Assembly (NCBI RefSeq): GCF_000819865.1
Contig: NZ_CDDF01000006.1
Coordinates: 45,197 to 109,196, forward strand
Origin: Aeromonas eucrenophila
GTDB taxonomy: Bacteria > Pseudomonadota > Gammaproteobacteria > Enterobacterales > Aeromonadaceae
Direction of reading: 5' to 3'
DNA length: 64,000 bases
Position numbers and translations under genes: made by a program. The notes beneath the pieces were generated by a model. That model made no database searches. It saw only the letters and a program-made list of their open reading frames with translations, and was not told the origin of the DNA. Of this stretch, positions 40,712 to 53,862 are shown piece after piece. How positions within the stretch are numbered: the first letter of the stretch is position 1; the number at the start of each line of letters is the position of its first letter.

Positions 40712-40791
40712 TTGACCGGCTTTTCGAGCTGTGAACCTGGGGTCTTCGGATCCCGATTTTTTACAGTTCTGTAATGTTCAGGGGTAGGTTG

Positions 40792-41972
<1,181 letters not shown>

Positions 41973-42021
41973 TGATGCAACTCAAATAATCGTTCTTATA
42001 CAATCAATTACATCTAAATAA

Positions 42022-42299
<278 letters not shown>

Positions 42300-42324
42300 T
42301 AACTAACTTAAGAGGACATCGGCT

Positions 42325-42795
42325 GTGAATATCAACGCCACCCTCCTCGGCCAAGCAATTGCTTTTTTCATCTTCGTAGTGTTTTGCATGAAGTACGTAT
42401 GGCCGCCGTTGATCGCTGCCATCGAAGCCCGTCAGAAAGAAATTGCTGATGGTCTCTCTTCTGCCGAACGTGCCAAGAAAGATCTGGATTTGGCCAAGGC
42501 CAACGCCACCGATCAGCTGAAAGAAGCCAAGCTTCAGGCTGCTGAAATCGTCGATCAGGCCAACAAACGCAAGGCCCAGATCATTGATGAAGCCGCTGTC
42601 GGAGCTCAAGCAGAGCGGGAAAAAATCCTGGCTCAGGGCCGTGCAGAGATCGAAGCTGAACGTCATCGTGCCAAAGAAGAACTGCGCAAGCAGGTTGCTG
42701 CTCTTGCCATCGCGGGTGCAGAGAAGATCCTGGCACGCCAAATCGACCAGGCTGCCAACAGCGACATCGTCGACAAACTGGTAGCAGAACTGTAA
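42325..42795 (+). CDS. atpF: ATP synthase F0 subunit b
   Basis: Subunit b is the peripheral stalk. The 156-aa protein has one N-terminal membrane helix ([20 protein letters not shown]) followed by a long charged, alanine-rich coiled coil. It begins with GTG after AGAGGAC. The length equals E. coli AtpF. Confidence 0.97.
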   Translation: MNINATLLGQAIAFFIFVVFCMKYVWPPLIAAIEARQKEIADGLSSAERAKKDLDLAKANATDQLKEAKLQAAEIVDQANKRKAQIIDEAAVGAQAEREKILAQGRAEIEAERHRAKEELRKQVAALAIAGAEKILARQIDQAANSDIVDKLVAEL

Positions 42796-42808
42796 CGGGA
42801 ACGGGGCT

Positions 42809-43342
42809 ATGTCTGAACTGACTACAATCGCTCGCCCCTACGCCAAGGCTGCTTTCGAGTTTGCCGTTGAGCACAAGGCGGTTGACCAATGGCTGGGGAT
42901 GCTCGGCTTCGCTGCACAAGTAGCGGAGAACGAGACCATCCACAACCTGGTGAACGGCTCTGTGGCTGCCGAAGAACTCGCAAATCTGTTTGTGGGTGTC
43001 TGCGGTGAGCAACTCGACGAGCATGGTCAGAACCTGATCCGGGTGATGGCCGAGAATGGTCGCTTGGGTGTGCTGCCGGCAGTCGTTGCTGAATTTGTAT
43101 CGCTCAAGGCTGAACTGGACAAAGAAGTTCAGGCTGACGTGATTTCGGCGATCGAACTGACCGACCAGCAGAAAGCCAAACTTCAGGCTTCTCTGGAACA
43201 ACGTCTCGCGCGCAAAGTGAAGCTGAAGTGCAGCATCGATGCGTCCTTGATGGCCGGGGTGCTCATCAAGGCCGGTGATCTGGTTATCGACGGCACAGTC
43301 CGCGGTAAGCTGGATCGCATGGCCGATGCGCTGCAATCTTGA
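42809..43342 (+). CDS. atpH: ATP synthase F1 subunit delta
   Basis: Delta links the peripheral stalk to the F1 head. The 177-aa protein starts with [15 protein letters not shown] and has the C-terminal [27 protein letters not shown] segment in two conserved stretches. The gap to atpF is 13 bp. Confidence 0.96.
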   Translation: MSELTTIARPYAKAAFEFAVEHKAVDQWLGMLGFAAQVAENETIHNLVNGSVAAEELANLFVGVCGEQLDEHGQNLIRVMAENGRLGVLPAVVAEFVSLKAELDKEVQADVISAIELTDQQKAKLQASLEQRLARKVKLKCSIDASLMAGVLIKAGDLVIDGTVRGKLDRMADALQS

Positions 43343-43357
43343 TTGGGGTATTAGAGC

Positions 43358-44899
43358 ATGCAACTGAATTCCACTGAAATCGCCGAGCTTATCAAGCAGC
43401 GCATCGCGCAGTTTGATGTCAAGAGCGAAGCGCGTAACGAAGGTACCATCGTCTCTGTGAGCGACGGTATCATTCGTATCCACGGCCTGGCCGATGCCAT
43501 GCAGGGTGAGATGATCGAGCTGCCGGGCAACCGCTTCGCTCTGGCATTGAACCTGGAGCGTGACTCCGTTGGTGCCGTAGTAATGGGTCCCTATGCCAAC
43601 CTGGCCGAAGGGATGAAAGTAAAAGGTACTGGCCGCATTCTGGAAGTGCCGGTCGGTCGTGGTCTGTTGGGCCGGGTGGTCAACACCCTGGGTCAGCCGA
43701 TCGACGGTAAGGGTCCGGTAGACAACGACGGCTACTCGCCGATCGAAGTCATTGCCCCGGGCGTTATCGAGCGTAAGTCTGTTGACCAGCCAGTCCAGAC
43801 CGGTCTGAAAGCCATCGATGCCATGATCCCTATCGGTCGTGGCCAGCGTGAGCTGATCATCGGTGACCGTCAGGTAGGTAAGACCGCCATCGCGATCGAT
43901 ACCATCATCAACCAGAAAGACTCCGGCATTAAGTGTGTCTACGTTGCGATTGGCCAGAAGGCCTCCACCATCGCCAACGTGGTGCGCAAGCTGGAAGAGC
44001 ACGGCGCCCTGGCCAACACCATCGTCGTCGTTGCTTCTGCGTCCGAAGCCGCTGCCCTGCAGTACCTGGCACCTTATGCCGGTTGCTCCATGGGTGAGTA
44101 CTTCCGTGACCGCGGTGAAGATGCGCTGATCATCTATGATGACCTGTCCAAACAGGCCGTAGCTTATCGCCAGATCTCCCTGCTGCTGCGCCGTCCGCCA
44201 GGACGCGAAGCTTACCCGGGCGACGTCTTCTATCTGCACTCCCGTCTGTTGGAGCGTGCTTCCCGCGTCAACGTCGAGTACGTCGAGAAGTTCACCAAGG
44301 GTGCCGTGACTGGCCAGACCGGTTCTTTGACCGCGCTGCCGATCATCGAAACCCAGGCTGGTGACGTTTCTGCGTTCGTTCCGACCAACGTGATCTCCAT
44401 CACTGATGGCCAGATCTTCCTGACCACTCAGCTGTTCAACTCCGGTATTCGTCCGGCGGTTGACCCGGGTATCTCCGTATCCCGTGTAGGCGGTGCTGCT
44501 CAGACCAAGATCGTCAAGAAGCTGTCCGGTGGTATCCGTACCGCGCTGGCCCAGTATCGTGAGCTGGCGGCATTCGCCCAGTTCTCTTCCGATCTGGACG
44601 ACGCGACTCGCAAGCAGCTGGATCACGGCCAGAAAGTGACCGAGCTGATGAAGCAGAAGCAGTACTCTCCGATGAGCGTGGCTCACCAGGCTCTGGTGCT
44701 GTTCGCCGCCGAGAAGGGTTATCTCGCCGATGTCGAAATCGCCAAGATCGTCGACTTCGAGGCCTCTCTGCTCTCTTACGCCAATACCCAGCACGGTCCG
44801 CTGATGGCTGAAATCAATGCCTCGGCTGACTACAACGACGCTGTCGTTGGCAAGCTGACTGCGTTGCTGGATGACTTCAAGGCAACCCAGACCTGGTAA
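43358..44899 (+). CDS. atpA: ATP synthase F1 subunit alpha
   Basis: Alpha is the non-catalytic nucleotide-binding subunit of F1. The 513 aa equal E. coli AtpA. Walker [15 protein letters not shown], the arginine-finger region [12 protein letters not shown] and [14 protein letters not shown] are clear. Confidence 0.98.
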   Translation: MQLNSTEIAELIKQRIAQFDVKSEARNEGTIVSVSDGIIRIHGLADAMQGEMIELPGNRFALALNLERDSVGAVVMGPYANLAEGMKVKGTGRILEVPVGRGLLGRVVNTLGQPIDGKGPVDNDGYSPIEVIAPGVIERKSVDQPVQTGLKAIDAMIPIGRGQRELIIGDRQVGKTAIAIDTIINQKDSGIKCVYVAIGQKASTIANVVRKLEEHGALANTIVVVASASEAAALQYLAPYAGCSMGEYFRDRGEDALIIYDDLSKQAVAYRQISLLLRRPPGREAYPGDVFYLHSRLLERASRVNVEYVEKFTKGAVTGQTGSLTALPIIETQAGDVSAFVPTNVISITDGQIFLTTQLFNSGIRPAVDPGISVSRVGGAAQTKIVKKLSGGIRTALAQYRELAAFAQFSSDLDDATRKQLDHGQKVTELMKQKQYSPMSVAHQALVLFAAEKGYLADVEIAKIVDFEASLLSYANTQHGPLMAEINASADYNDAVVGKLTALLDDFKATQTW

Positions 44900-44941
44900 G
44901 CGTGTGTGGCAGCGCAAGCTGCCACTTGATGGAGAGAAGAG

Positions 44942-45808
44942 ATGGCCGGCGCAAAAGAGATACGTAACAAGATCGGGAGTGTGAAAAACACTCAGAAGAT
45001 CACCAGCGCTATGGAAATGGTGGCAGCCAGCAAAATGCGCCGTGCGCAGGAACGCATGTCTGCCAGCCGTCCGTACGCTGAAACCATGCGCAAGGTGATC
45101 GGCCATATCGCTCAGGGGAACTTGGAATACAAGCACCCCTACCTCATCGAACGTGAGGTCAAGCGAGTGGGTTACATCGTCGTCTCCACCGACCGTGGCC
45201 TGTGTGGGGGTCTGAACATCAACTTGTTCAAGGCTGCCCTCAACGATATGAAGAAATGGAGCGAGCAAGGTGCCAAGGTTGACATGGCACTGATCGGTAG
45301 CAAAGCCTCCAACTTCTTCGAACGGCACGGCGCCAAGGTGAAAGCCCATGTCTCAGGACTGGGTGACAACCCGAGCGTCAATGACCTGATTGGTTCAGTC
45401 AAGGTCATGCTGAAGGCTTACGACAACGGTGAGATTGATAGGCTGTATCTGGTGTACAACAAGTTCGTTAACACCATGGTTCAGCAACCGAAGGTCGATC
45501 AACTGCTGCCTTTGCCCGTAACAGAAGACAGCAAGCTGAACAAGAAGAACCACTGGGATTACCTCTATGAGCCGGATCCCAAGCAACTGCTGGATGCCCT
45601 GCTGATTCGCTATGTCGAATCCCAGGTGTACCAGGGTGTGGTAGAAAACTTGGCCAGTGAACAGGCAGCCCGAATGGTTGCCATGCAAGCCGCGACTGAC
45701 AACGCCGGTAACCTGATTAACGATCTGCAACTGGTGTACAACAAGGCCCGTCAGGCCAGTATTACCCAGGAACTGACAGAGATCGTGTCCGGTGCTGCTG
45801 CGGTGTAA
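44942..45808 (+). CDS. atpG: ATP synthase F1 subunit gamma
   Basis: Gamma is the rotating central shaft. The 288-aa protein begins with [20 protein letters not shown], contains [15 protein letters not shown], and ends with the conserved helix ending [17 protein letters not shown]. It lies between atpA (42 bp) and atpD (33 bp). Confidence 0.97.
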   Translation: MAGAKEIRNKIGSVKNTQKITSAMEMVAASKMRRAQERMSASRPYAETMRKVIGHIAQGNLEYKHPYLIEREVKRVGYIVVSTDRGLCGGLNINLFKAALNDMKKWSEQGAKVDMALIGSKASNFFERHGAKVKAHVSGLGDNPSVNDLIGSVKVMLKAYDNGEIDRLYLVYNKFVNTMVQQPKVDQLLPLPVTEDSKLNKKNHWDYLYEPDPKQLLDALLIRYVESQVYQGVVENLASEQAARMVAMQAATDNAGNLINDLQLVYNKARQASITQELTEIVSGAAAV

Positions 45809-47230
<1,422 letters not shown>

Positions 47231-47248
47231 GCTTCGATAGGAGGGCCT

Positions 47249-47677
47249 ATGGCTGAGATGATCTCCTTTCACCTGGATGTGGTGAGCGCCGAAGGGAAAC
47301 TGTTTTCCGGTCGAGTGCAATCTGCTCAGGTAACAGGCTCCGAGGGTGAGCTGGGTCTCCGCCACGGTCATGCTCCGTTGCTGACTGCCATCAAGCCGGG
47401 CCTGGTCCGCTTGATCAAGCAAAATGGTAGCGAAGAGGTGTTGTACATCTCCGGCGGTATGCTGGAAGTGCAACCCGAGTCCGTGACCGTGCTGGCCGAT
47501 ACCGCCATTCGTGCCGAAGACTTGGATGAGGCGAAAGCCCAGGAAGCCAAGCGTCGTGCCGAAGAGCGTATCCACAGCTCCCATGGTGATATCGACTATG
47601 CGCAGGCATCTGCCGAGCTGTCCAAAGCGATGGCCCAGCTGCGGGTTATTGATATCGTCAAAAAGAATTACCGCTAA
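47249..47677 (+). CDS. atpC: ATP synthase F1 subunit epsilon
   Basis: Epsilon is a regulatory rotor subunit that can inhibit ATP hydrolysis. The 142-aa protein has the N-terminal beta sandwich ([34 protein letters not shown]) and a C-terminal helical hairpin. It closes the operon before a terminator. Confidence 0.97.
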   Translation: MAEMISFHLDVVSAEGKLFSGRVQSAQVTGSEGELGLRHGHAPLLTAIKPGLVRLIKQNGSEEVLYISGGMLEVQPESVTVLADTAIRAEDLDEAKAQEAKRRAEERIHSSHGDIDYAQASAELSKAMAQLRVIDIVKKNYR

Positions 47678-47690
47678 TCACGGTGATCCA

Positions 47691-47719
47691 AAAAGCGACC
47701 TTCGGGTCGCTTTTTTTTT
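47691..47719 (+). terminator. Terminator of the atp operon
   Basis: AAGCGACC-TTCG-GGTCGCTT followed by nine T residues, 14 bp after atpC. Confidence 0.9.
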
Positions 47720-47770
47720 ATCCGTTGGATAGACTCCGCCGGGTATTTCATCAAGTTTCAAAGGCTGACT

Positions 47771-49129
47771 ATGTCTCTCAACGTCGTGATCCTGGCTGCG
47801 GGTAAAGGTACTCGTATGCGCTCCTCCCTGCCCAAAGTACTGCACCCCGTCGCCAACAAGCCCATGGTCTCCCATGTCATCGAGACCGCGCGCCAGATCG
47901 GTGCCGAGCAGTTGCACCTGGTCTATGGCCACGGCGCCGAATTGCTGAAGGAGCGGATAGCCGCGCCGGATCTGAACTGGGTGCTGCAGGCGCAGCAGTT
48001 GGGCACAGGCCATGCGGTCGCCCAGGCCATCCCGTTCTGGAACGACGAAGACGACGTGCTGGTGCTGTACGGCGATACCCCGCTGATCCAGCCAGAGACC
48101 CTGCAACGGCTGCTGGCCGCCAAGGTGGATGACGGCATGGCGCTGCTGACCGTGGTGCTGGATAACCCGACCGGTTATGGCCGCATCGTGCGGGCGAACG
48201 GTCAGGTGGTCGGCATCGTCGAGCAGAAGGATGCCAATGCCGAGCAGCTCGCCATCCGCGAGGTGAACACCGGCGTGCTGGTGGCCAAGGGCGCGCAGCT
48301 GCGCAGCTGGTTGTCCCGTCTGGACAACAAGAATGCCCAGGGAGAGTTCTACCTCACCGACGTGATCGCCATGGCCCACGGGGATGGTTGCCCCATCGCC
48401 GCCGTCCACCCGGACGGCGCCATGGAAGTGGAAGGGGCCAACAACCGGGTGCAACTGGCCCAGCTCGAGCGCACTTATCAGAAGATGCAGGCCGAGAAGC
48501 TGATGATCGCCGGTGCCACCCTGATCGACCCCGCCCGCTTCGATTTGCGCGGCGAGCTCGAGATCGGGGAAGAGGTGGTGATCGACGTCAACGTCATCAT
48601 CGAGGGCAAGGTGAGGCTCGGCAACCATGTGCGCATCGGTGCGGGTGCCGTGCTGAAGGATTGCGAGATCGGCGACCATACCGAAGTGAAGCCCTACTCC
48701 GTCATCGAGGGTGCTTTGGTGGCCGATCAATGCTCGGTCGGTCCCTTCGCCCGCCTGCGCCCCGGCGCCGTGCTGGAGCAGGATGCCCACGTCGGCAACT
48801 TCGTCGAGATGAAGAAGTCGCGGCTCGGGGTTGGCTCCAAGTGTGGTCATCTGACCTACCTGGGGGATGCAGAAGTCGGCGCCAGGGTGAACATTGGCGC
48901 CGGCACCATTACTTGTAATTATGATGGGGTGAACAAGTTCCAGACCATCATCGAGGACGACGTCTTCGTCGGCTCCGACACCCAGCTGGTGGCGCCGGTG
49001 CGGATCGGCAAGGGCGCGACCCTGGGGGCGGGTTCCACCATCACCAAGGATGTGGATGAGGATGAGCTGGTCATCACCCGGGTACCCCAGCGTCACATCA
49101 AGCACTGGGCCCGCCCGGTGAAGAAGTGA
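47771..49129 (+). CDS. glmU: GlmU, UDP-GlcNAc pyrophosphorylase / GlcN-1-P acetyltransferase
   Basis: This bifunctional enzyme makes UDP-GlcNAc for peptidoglycan and LPS. The 452-aa protein has the N-terminal uridyltransferase motif [25 protein letters not shown] and a C-terminal left-handed beta-helix acetyltransferase domain with hexapeptide repeats ([30 protein letters not shown]). Its usual partner glmS is 5.6 kb downstream, separated by a beta-lactamase locus. Confidence 0.97.
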   Translation: MSLNVVILAAGKGTRMRSSLPKVLHPVANKPMVSHVIETARQIGAEQLHLVYGHGAELLKERIAAPDLNWVLQAQQLGTGHAVAQAIPFWNDEDDVLVLYGDTPLIQPETLQRLLAAKVDDGMALLTVVLDNPTGYGRIVRANGQVVGIVEQKDANAEQLAIREVNTGVLVAKGAQLRSWLSRLDNKNAQGEFYLTDVIAMAHGDGCPIAAVHPDGAMEVEGANNRVQLAQLERTYQKMQAEKLMIAGATLIDPARFDLRGELEIGEEVVIDVNVIIEGKVRLGNHVRIGAGAVLKDCEIGDHTEVKPYSVIEGALVADQCSVGPFARLRPGAVLEQDAHVGNFVEMKKSRLGVGSKCGHLTYLGDAEVGARVNIGAGTITCNYDGVNKFQTIIEDDVFVGSDTQLVAPVRIGKGATLGAGSTITKDVDEDELVITRVPQRHIKHWARPVKK

Positions 49130-49149
49130 TGCCCGATCAATGAAATGAA

Positions 49150-49177
49150 ACCGGCGCCCAAGGGCGCCGGTTTTGTT
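49150..49177 (+). terminator. Terminator after glmU
   Basis: ACCGGCGCCC-AA-GGGCGCCGGT with a T-rich tail between glmU and the convergent creD. Confidence 0.8.
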
Positions 49178-49190
49178 TTTGGCTTGCCGG

Positions 49191-50540
49191 CTATGACTCG
49201 CGCGGGGAGGAGGACGTGGCCATCACCCGATACCAGTCCAGCTTGCGGGTCAGCATCATGACCAGCGCCAGTATGGCAAACAGCAGCAGGGCGCCGAGCA
49301 GCAGGGCTATCTCTTCTGCCTGCAGTAATCCGAACAATATGCTGTATACCAGCCCGAGCAGAGCCGCGAAGCCAAGGCCCTGACGCGGCCCGCCCAGCAC
49401 GTGGCTGAGGTAGAAGCCGTTGAGCGACACGCTGGCGAGGCTGGCGACCAGGTAAGCCCAGCCAAAGCCCAGGTGCTCGGTCAGCGCCAGCAGCACCAGA
49501 TAGAAGATGGCCAGCCCCATGCCCACCAGGGCGTACTGGATTGGGTGCACCCGCAGCCCCTTGAGCAGCTCGAACATGAAGAAACTGAGGAAGGTGAGGC
49601 CGATGAACAGCAGGGCATACTTGGCGGCCCGCTCGTTCAGCTGATAGTGATCCACCGGCTGTACCAGGCTGACGCTGAAACTCGGCAGCTTGGCGCCCAC
49701 CCCTTTCATCAGGCGGGTGAAGCGGGTCTCCATGTCGGTGGCAAACCAGCTGGTCTGCCAGCTGGCTTCGAACCCCTGCTCGCCCAGGGTGCGGTTGCCC
49801 GGCAGGAAGTCGCCGATGAAGTTGGGGTGGGGCCAGTTACCGCTCAGATGCAACTTGCTGTCCTGACCGAGGGGGACCACTTCCAGCGCGTTCATCCCCT
49901 GCAGGTTCAGCTCGATGTGAAAGCGGCCATCCTCGCCGGGCAAGGCATCGAGTGGCGCGTGGATGCCGGCCATCCCATCTCCCAACAGGGCGCCGGGCGC
50001 GAAGGGGATACGCGCCTCCCCCAGCCGCAGCTCGGGCACGCTGTTGATGCCGCGGGCATCGGACAGCACCAGGCTGAGGTAGGGCTTGCCCGGGACAAGG
50101 GCGGGATCCGCGCCGTCAAAACGCAAGTCCGGGTTGCCGGCCACCAGCGCCTTGTCGTTTAGATTGCTTGGCAAGCGGCCGGAGAGGGAGAGGCGGGCCT
50201 GGTACACCTGCGCCTGATAGATGCCGAGCTTGCGCGGGGTGACCTCCATGCTGGCCCGCACATCCAGCTGATCCGGCAGCAGATAGCGGTAGACCCGCTC
50301 CTCGCGCACGAAGCGCTTGCCGTCCTGCTCCACGGTGACGGCTCGGGTATAGGGTTGCACCAGCACAGGCCCCAGCAAGCGCTGCGGACCGCTGCTGCTG
50401 GCCATGATGCTGTGGATGGCCTGACTGCGGTAAGCCTGGCGTTCCCGGTTCAGCTCCATGATGGAGTGAACGGGGATCATCAGCAGCAGGCTGAGCAGTA
50501 GCAGCAGGACAATCTTGTGGGTGAGTATCTGTTTGACCAT
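49191..50540 (-). CDS. creD: CreD-like inner-membrane protein (BlrD)
   Basis: This 449-aa protein of the CreD family has an N-terminal membrane anchor (VLLLLLSLLLMIPVHSIMELNRERQAYR), a large periplasmic region, and about five C-terminal membrane helices starting near KYALLFIGLTFLSFFMFEL. CreD is the effector most strongly induced by CreBC in E. coli, and overexpression affects envelope integrity and colicin E2 tolerance; its biochemical role is not established. A perfect CreB-type tag lies just upstream. It is downstream of the beta-lactamase gene on the same strand but separated by a terminator, so it probably has its own promoter. Confidence 0.88.
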   Translation of the reverse strand: MVKQILTHKIVLLLLLSLLLMIPVHSIMELNRERQAYRSQAIHSIMASSSGPQRLLGPVLVQPYTRAVTVEQDGKRFVREERVYRYLLPDQLDVRASMEVTPRKLGIYQAQVYQARLSLSGRLPSNLNDKALVAGNPDLRFDGADPALVPGKPYLSLVLSDARGINSVPELRLGEARIPFAPGALLGDGMAGIHAPLDALPGEDGRFHIELNLQGMNALEVVPLGQDSKLHLSGNWPHPNFIGDFLPGNRTLGEQGFEASWQTSWFATDMETRFTRLMKGVGAKLPSFSVSLVQPVDHYQLNERAAKYALLFIGLTFLSFFMFELLKGLRVHPIQYALVGMGLAIFYLVLLALTEHLGFGWAYLVASLASVSLNGFYLSHVLGGPRQGLGFAALLGLVYSILFGLLQAEEIALLLGALLLFAILALVMMLTRKLDWYRVMATSSSPRES

Positions 50541-50603
50541 GACGCATCTCCTTGTTGATGGGTGCCATGGTGCAGAGTCAGGGTGAAGGGGTGATGGGGC
50601 CCT

Positions 50604-50619
50604 GTGAAGTGAGGGTGAA
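50604..50619 (-). promoter_or_regulatory. Cre/Blr tag upstream of creD
   Basis: On the minus strand the sequence is TTCAC-CCTCAC-TTCAC, an exact TTCACnnnnnnTTCAC, the binding tag of CreB/BlrA. A third TTCAC lies nearer creD at 50583-50587. Confidence 0.8.
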
Positions 50620-50626
50620 GGGCAAT

Positions 50627-50650
50627 AAAAAAACCGGCGCCAGGCGCCGG
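50627..50650 (-). terminator. Terminator after the class D beta-lactamase gene
   Basis: On the minus strand CCGGCGC-CTG-GCGCCGG is followed by seven T residues. Confidence 0.8.
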
Positions 50651-50663
50651 TTGAGGGAAGGGG

Positions 50664-51458
50664 TTACAGCTTCTTCAGCTGGGCCGGCAAGGCGGCGAAC
50701 ACCTCTTCCTTGGCTCTGAGCGAGGCAAACTGTTTACCCGGCTTCTGGATGACGGTGTGGACGAAGATGAGCTTCTTGTCCTGCTTGCTGGCCCAGCCGA
50801 CGAACCAGCCGATCTGCTGCTCCCGGTTGAGGCTGCCATCCAGCAGCTTGGGATAGCCCATGCCGGTCTTGCCGTGGATCTGCCAGCCGTCGATGTCGGG
50901 CTGTCGCAAGATATTGGCCGTGTGCTGCAGCGTCTGGGCTGAGACCGGCAGCTTGCCGCTCACCAGCTTGCCGAGGAAGCGGGCCTGCTCCTGCGGGCTG
51001 ATGGCGAGGCTGGAGCTGAGCCAGGCCTGGGTCAGACCGTCGTGCTTGCCCGGGTTGCCGGAGAGATCCCGGTTGCCGTAGTCGAAGCGGTCGACGTATT
51101 GCTGGAGGCGAGCCATCCCCAGCCACTCGGTGAGGCGCTGGGAGTACCAAATCACCGAGTAGGTCATCCAGCGGCTCGGGGTGGTGGTCTCCCGCCACTC
51201 CGGCAGGAAGTCGGCGTCGCCGGGCTTGAACGGCAGGGCTGGCAGCTGTTCATCCACCAGGAAGCCGCTGTCATAGCCCATCAGCGCCAGCGGGATCTTG
51301 AAGGTGGAGGCGGGTGGCAGCTGGGCGGCGCAATCCCCCTCGGTGGAAATCGGTTTGCCGCTGCCATCGGCAAACAGCAGGCAGCCGGAGGCTGCGCTGG
51401 CGGGCAATGAGCAGAGCAGGCCGGCGGCGAGCAGGCCGGACAGCAGGATGCGGGGCAT
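50664..51458 (-). CDS. Class D beta-lactamase (OXA-12/AmpS/AmpH type)
   Basis: This periplasmic serine beta-lactamase hydrolyses penicillins, typically with activity on oxacillin-type substrates. The 264-aa precursor has a signal peptide (~1-22, cleavage after ASA) and all class D motifs: STFK with Ser51 and Lys54, SVI (101-103), YGN (127-129) and KTG (197-199). It resembles the chromosomal Aeromonas enzymes called OXA-12, AmpS or AmpH. It lies downstream of the blrA-blrB regulators on the same strand, with only an imperfect tag in its upstream region. Allele name and substrate range cannot be assigned from sequence here. Confidence 0.9.
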   Translation of the reverse strand: MPRILLSGLLAAGLLCSLPASAASGCLLFADGSGKPISTEGDCAAQLPPASTFKIPLALMGYDSGFLVDEQLPALPFKPGDADFLPEWRETTTPSRWMTYSVIWYSQRLTEWLGMARLQQYVDRFDYGNRDLSGNPGKHDGLTQAWLSSSLAISPQEQARFLGKLVSGKLPVSAQTLQHTANILRQPDIDGWQIHGKTGMGYPKLLDGSLNREQQIGWFVGWASKQDKKLIFVHTVIQKPGKQFASLRAKEEVFAALPAQLKKL

Positions 51459-51541
51459 GAATATCTCCTTGATTCATCTGAATGCGCGTCTATGCCCCTG
51501 GTGGGGCAAGCTCTCGAGGAGGCACAGCCTAGCTGCGCTCT

Positions 51542-51557
51542 GTGTGCTCGGTGTGAA
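51542..51557 (-). promoter_or_regulatory. Imperfect Cre/Blr tag upstream of the beta-lactamase
   Basis: On the minus strand TTCAC-ACCGAG-CACAC has one perfect half and one half with two mismatches, at correct spacing, ~85 bp upstream of the beta-lactamase start. It is much weaker than the creD tag. Confidence 0.4.
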
Positions 51558-51558
51558 G

Positions 51559-52980
51559 TCAGCCGGCCGGCAGCCACAACTCGGCCAGCACCCCGCCTTC
51601 CGGCAGGTTGCCCAGGGTCAGTTGGCCGCCGTGCTGGCGGGCCACCTCGGCGGCAAAGCTGAGCCCCAGGCCGCTGCTCTTGCCCTTGTCGGGCCTGGGC
51701 AGGGAGTAGAAACGCTCGAAGATCCGTGGCAGCGCATAGTCCGGGATGCCGGGCCCCTGATCCCGCACCCGGAAGCAGTAGCCGTCGGCGCTCATCTTGC
51801 CGCTCAACCAGACTTGGCCCCCCAGGGGGGAGAAGTCGAGGGCGTTATCCAGCAGGTTGCCGAGGGCCTGCTCCACCAGCAGGGGATCCCATCGCTGCTT
51901 GGGAGCCTCGCCGAGCTCGGCCTCCAGGCTTATCTGGCGGCGCTCTGCGACTATCTGGCGGGCGTCCAGGGTCCGCCTGCCTAGCCTGGCGGGTGCGATG
52001 GCCTGTCTGTCCAGCCCCTGACCCGACTCCAGCTTGGCCAGTTGCAGCATGCGCTCGATCAGTCGCTGCATGCGGGCCGTCTCCAGGTTGATGTTGCCGA
52101 TAAAGCGCTGGGCAACCTCCGGTGGCGGTGCCTCGGCCAGTATCTCCCCTGCCCCGCGAATGGCGGCCAGCGGGCTCTTCAGCTCGTGGGTCAGGCTGTG
52201 CACATAGCCTTCGATGTAGGACTTGCCGTCGAGCTGGCGGCGCATGGTCTCCAGGGAGCGGCCGAGCCGGTCCAGCTCCGGGCTGTGGAGTCTGGGCAGG
52301 CTGGCGGGCTGATCCTGACTGACCGCATCGGCGTAGTGCACCAGCTTGCCGATGGCGCGGGTGAGCCACCACACCAGCAGGGCGCCGATCAGCAGCGAGA
52401 GGCAGAGCAGCACCGCCGCCCCCTGCAGCAGCTGGCGCTCGCTGCGCTCTATCATGGGCAGCAGGGTGCGGTTGGGCTTGGCGACCGTGAGGGAGCCGAG
52501 GATCTGCTCCCCCGAGCGCAGCGGGGCGGCCACGTGCATCACCGAGCTGGCGGGATCGTCTGGGTCACTGCGGGTGCTGCGGGCGCCGTACTCACCGCGC
52601 AGGGTGCGGTAGACGTCGTTCCAGCGGGAGTAGTCTTTGCCGAGATCCTGACCGCTCGAGTCATAGACCACCTTGCCCTTGGCATCGGCTACGTAGATGC
52701 GGTACTCCGCCTGCTGCTTGAGGTGGCCGTCGATCAGGGCGTTGATGGGGCTCTGGTTGAGGCGGGCGAAGGCGCCGGCCAGTCGGCCATCTTCCATCCT
52801 GCCTTCCTGCAGATCGTCCAACGCCAGCGGGGCCAGCAGCTGGGCCATGTCGACCAGGGTGTCCTCGGTGGCGCTGCGCACCCCGGGTTTTATCTCCTCG
52901 ACGAAGATCTCCAGCACGAACCAGGCGGCCAGCGCGAAGATCAGCACCAGCCCGCACAGCAGTTGCAGCCCTATTCTCAT
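51559..52980 (-). CDS. blrB: BlrB/CreC-type sensor histidine kinase
   Basis: This 473-aa inner-membrane kinase matches E. coli CreC in length (474) and order: membrane segment ~5-28, periplasmic sensor region ~29-185 (EYRIYVADAKGKVVYDSSG, YGARSTRSDPDDPASSVMHVA in two stretches), second membrane segment ~188-208, HAMP, then the phosphoacceptor His265 in HSLTHELKSPLAAIRG and an ATPase domain with GNLLDNALDFSPLGG and GKSSGLGLSF. In Aeromonas such kinases (BlrB) control chromosomal beta-lactamases. It is followed by the class D beta-lactamase gene 100 bp downstream. Confidence 0.88.
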   Translation of the reverse strand: MRIGLQLLCGLVLIFALAAWFVLEIFVEEIKPGVRSATEDTLVDMAQLLAPLALDDLQEGRMEDGRLAGAFARLNQSPINALIDGHLKQQAEYRIYVADAKGKVVYDSSGQDLGKDYSRWNDVYRTLRGEYGARSTRSDPDDPASSVMHVAAPLRSGEQILGSLTVAKPNRTLLPMIERSERQLLQGAAVLLCLSLLIGALLVWWLTRAIGKLVHYADAVSQDQPASLPRLHSPELDRLGRSLETMRRQLDGKSYIEGYVHSLTHELKSPLAAIRGAGEILAEAPPPEVAQRFIGNINLETARMQRLIERMLQLAKLESGQGLDRQAIAPARLGRRTLDARQIVAERRQISLEAELGEAPKQRWDPLLVEQALGNLLDNALDFSPLGGQVWLSGKMSADGYCFRVRDQGPGIPDYALPRIFERFYSLPRPDKGKSSGLGLSFAAEVARQHGGQLTLGNLPEGGVLAELWLPAG

Positions 52981-53064
52981 GCGTAGTCCCGCCAGTACGG
53001 CTGTTGGAGTCCTGTTCTCATACCTAGCCTCGTCCTAGAGCGCATGGCAGTTGCGGTTTTATGC

Positions 53065-53739
53065 TCATGCCAGTTCCAGGCTGTAGCCCAGCCCGCGGTG
53101 GGTCAGGATCAGATTGGCCTCGGCGTCACGCTCCCGCAGCTTGGCGCGCAGGGTCTTGATGTGGGTGTCGACGGTGCGATCCAGGCTCTCTTCGGCCCCG
53201 CTCCACACCAGATCCATCAGCTGCTGGCGGGAGTAGACCCTACCCGGCGCCTGCATCAGGGTCTTGAGCAGCAGGTACTCGTAGCGAGTGAGGGCCAGCG
53301 CCTGGCCGTGGAAGCAGATACGGGCCCGCTCCTCGTCCAGCACCAGCGGCTGGCTGGTGGCCTGAGCGACCGGCTGGCTACGGCGCAGTATCACCCGCAC
53401 CCTGGCGCACACCTCCCGCGGCGAGAACGGCTTGGCCACGTAGTCGTCGGCCCCAATCTCCAGCCCGATCAGCCGGTCTATCTCCTCGCTGCGGGCGGTG
53501 AGGAACATCAGCGGTGTGTCGCAGCGGGCTCGTACCTGCTTGCACAGTTCGAAACCGCTGATGTCAGGCAGCCCCACATCCAGGATCAGAAAATCGGGTC
53601 GCGTCTGTTCCAGTCGCACCAGCAACGGCTGACCGAGAGGGAACCACTCCACCTCGAAACCGTCGGTTTGCAGCGCATAGATCAGGGTGTCGGCGATGCT
53701 GGCCTCATCTTCCACCAGCCAGATGACTCGTTTTTGCAT
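53065..53739 (-). CDS. blrA: BlrA/CreB-type response regulator
   Basis: This 224-aa OmpR-family regulator has a receiver domain (WLVEDEASIADTL, phospho-acceptor Asp54 in FLILDVGLPDI, Lys in AKPFSPREV) and a C-terminal winged helix (RYEYLLLKTLMQAPGRVYSR, RTVDTHIKTLRAKL). I start at ATG 53739, which follows GAGGA, rather than the earlier in-frame ATG at 53769. It is the first gene of the minus-strand set blrA-blrB-bla-creD. It should bind TTCAC-N6-TTCAC tags such as that upstream of creD. Confidence 0.9.
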   Translation of the reverse strand: MQKRVIWLVEDEASIADTLIYALQTDGFEVEWFPLGQPLLVRLEQTRPDFLILDVGLPDISGFELCKQVRARCDTPLMFLTARSEEIDRLIGLEIGADDYVAKPFSPREVCARVRVILRRSQPVAQATSQPLVLDEERARICFHGQALALTRYEYLLLKTLMQAPGRVYSRQQLMDLVWSGAEESLDRTVDTHIKTLRAKLRERDAEANLILTHRGLGYSLELA

Positions 53740-53831
53740 GGCGTCCTCGTTGCAAATCAGCCTGTCCATTCTGGCATCGAACCAAATCGGATCCTATTTG
53801 CGGTTTTATTTTTCCAAAAAAGACGCTAACA

Positions 53832-53856
53832 TTTCGACATTATTTCGAATCGAAAC
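53832..53856 (+). promoter_or_regulatory. Possible DeoR-type operator in front of the deoR-family gene
   Basis: TTTCGAATCGAAAC (53843-53856) is a near-perfect palindrome seven bases before the start codon, preceded by another TTTCGA at 53832. TTCG/CGAA half-sites are common in operators of the GlpR/DeoR family, so this may be an autoregulatory operator. Confidence 0.5.
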
Positions 53857-53862
53857 TTTAAG

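Noticed and set aside
40774..40791. ATG at 40774 as the atpI start
   Set aside because: It lacks a ribosome site, whereas the GTG at 40792 has AGGGG at good spacing.
42581..45349. Long minus-strand open frame antisense to atpFHAG
   Set aside because: It overlaps four certain genes. Its composition is the usual by-product of GC-rich codon use on the other strand, and it has no recognisable domain.
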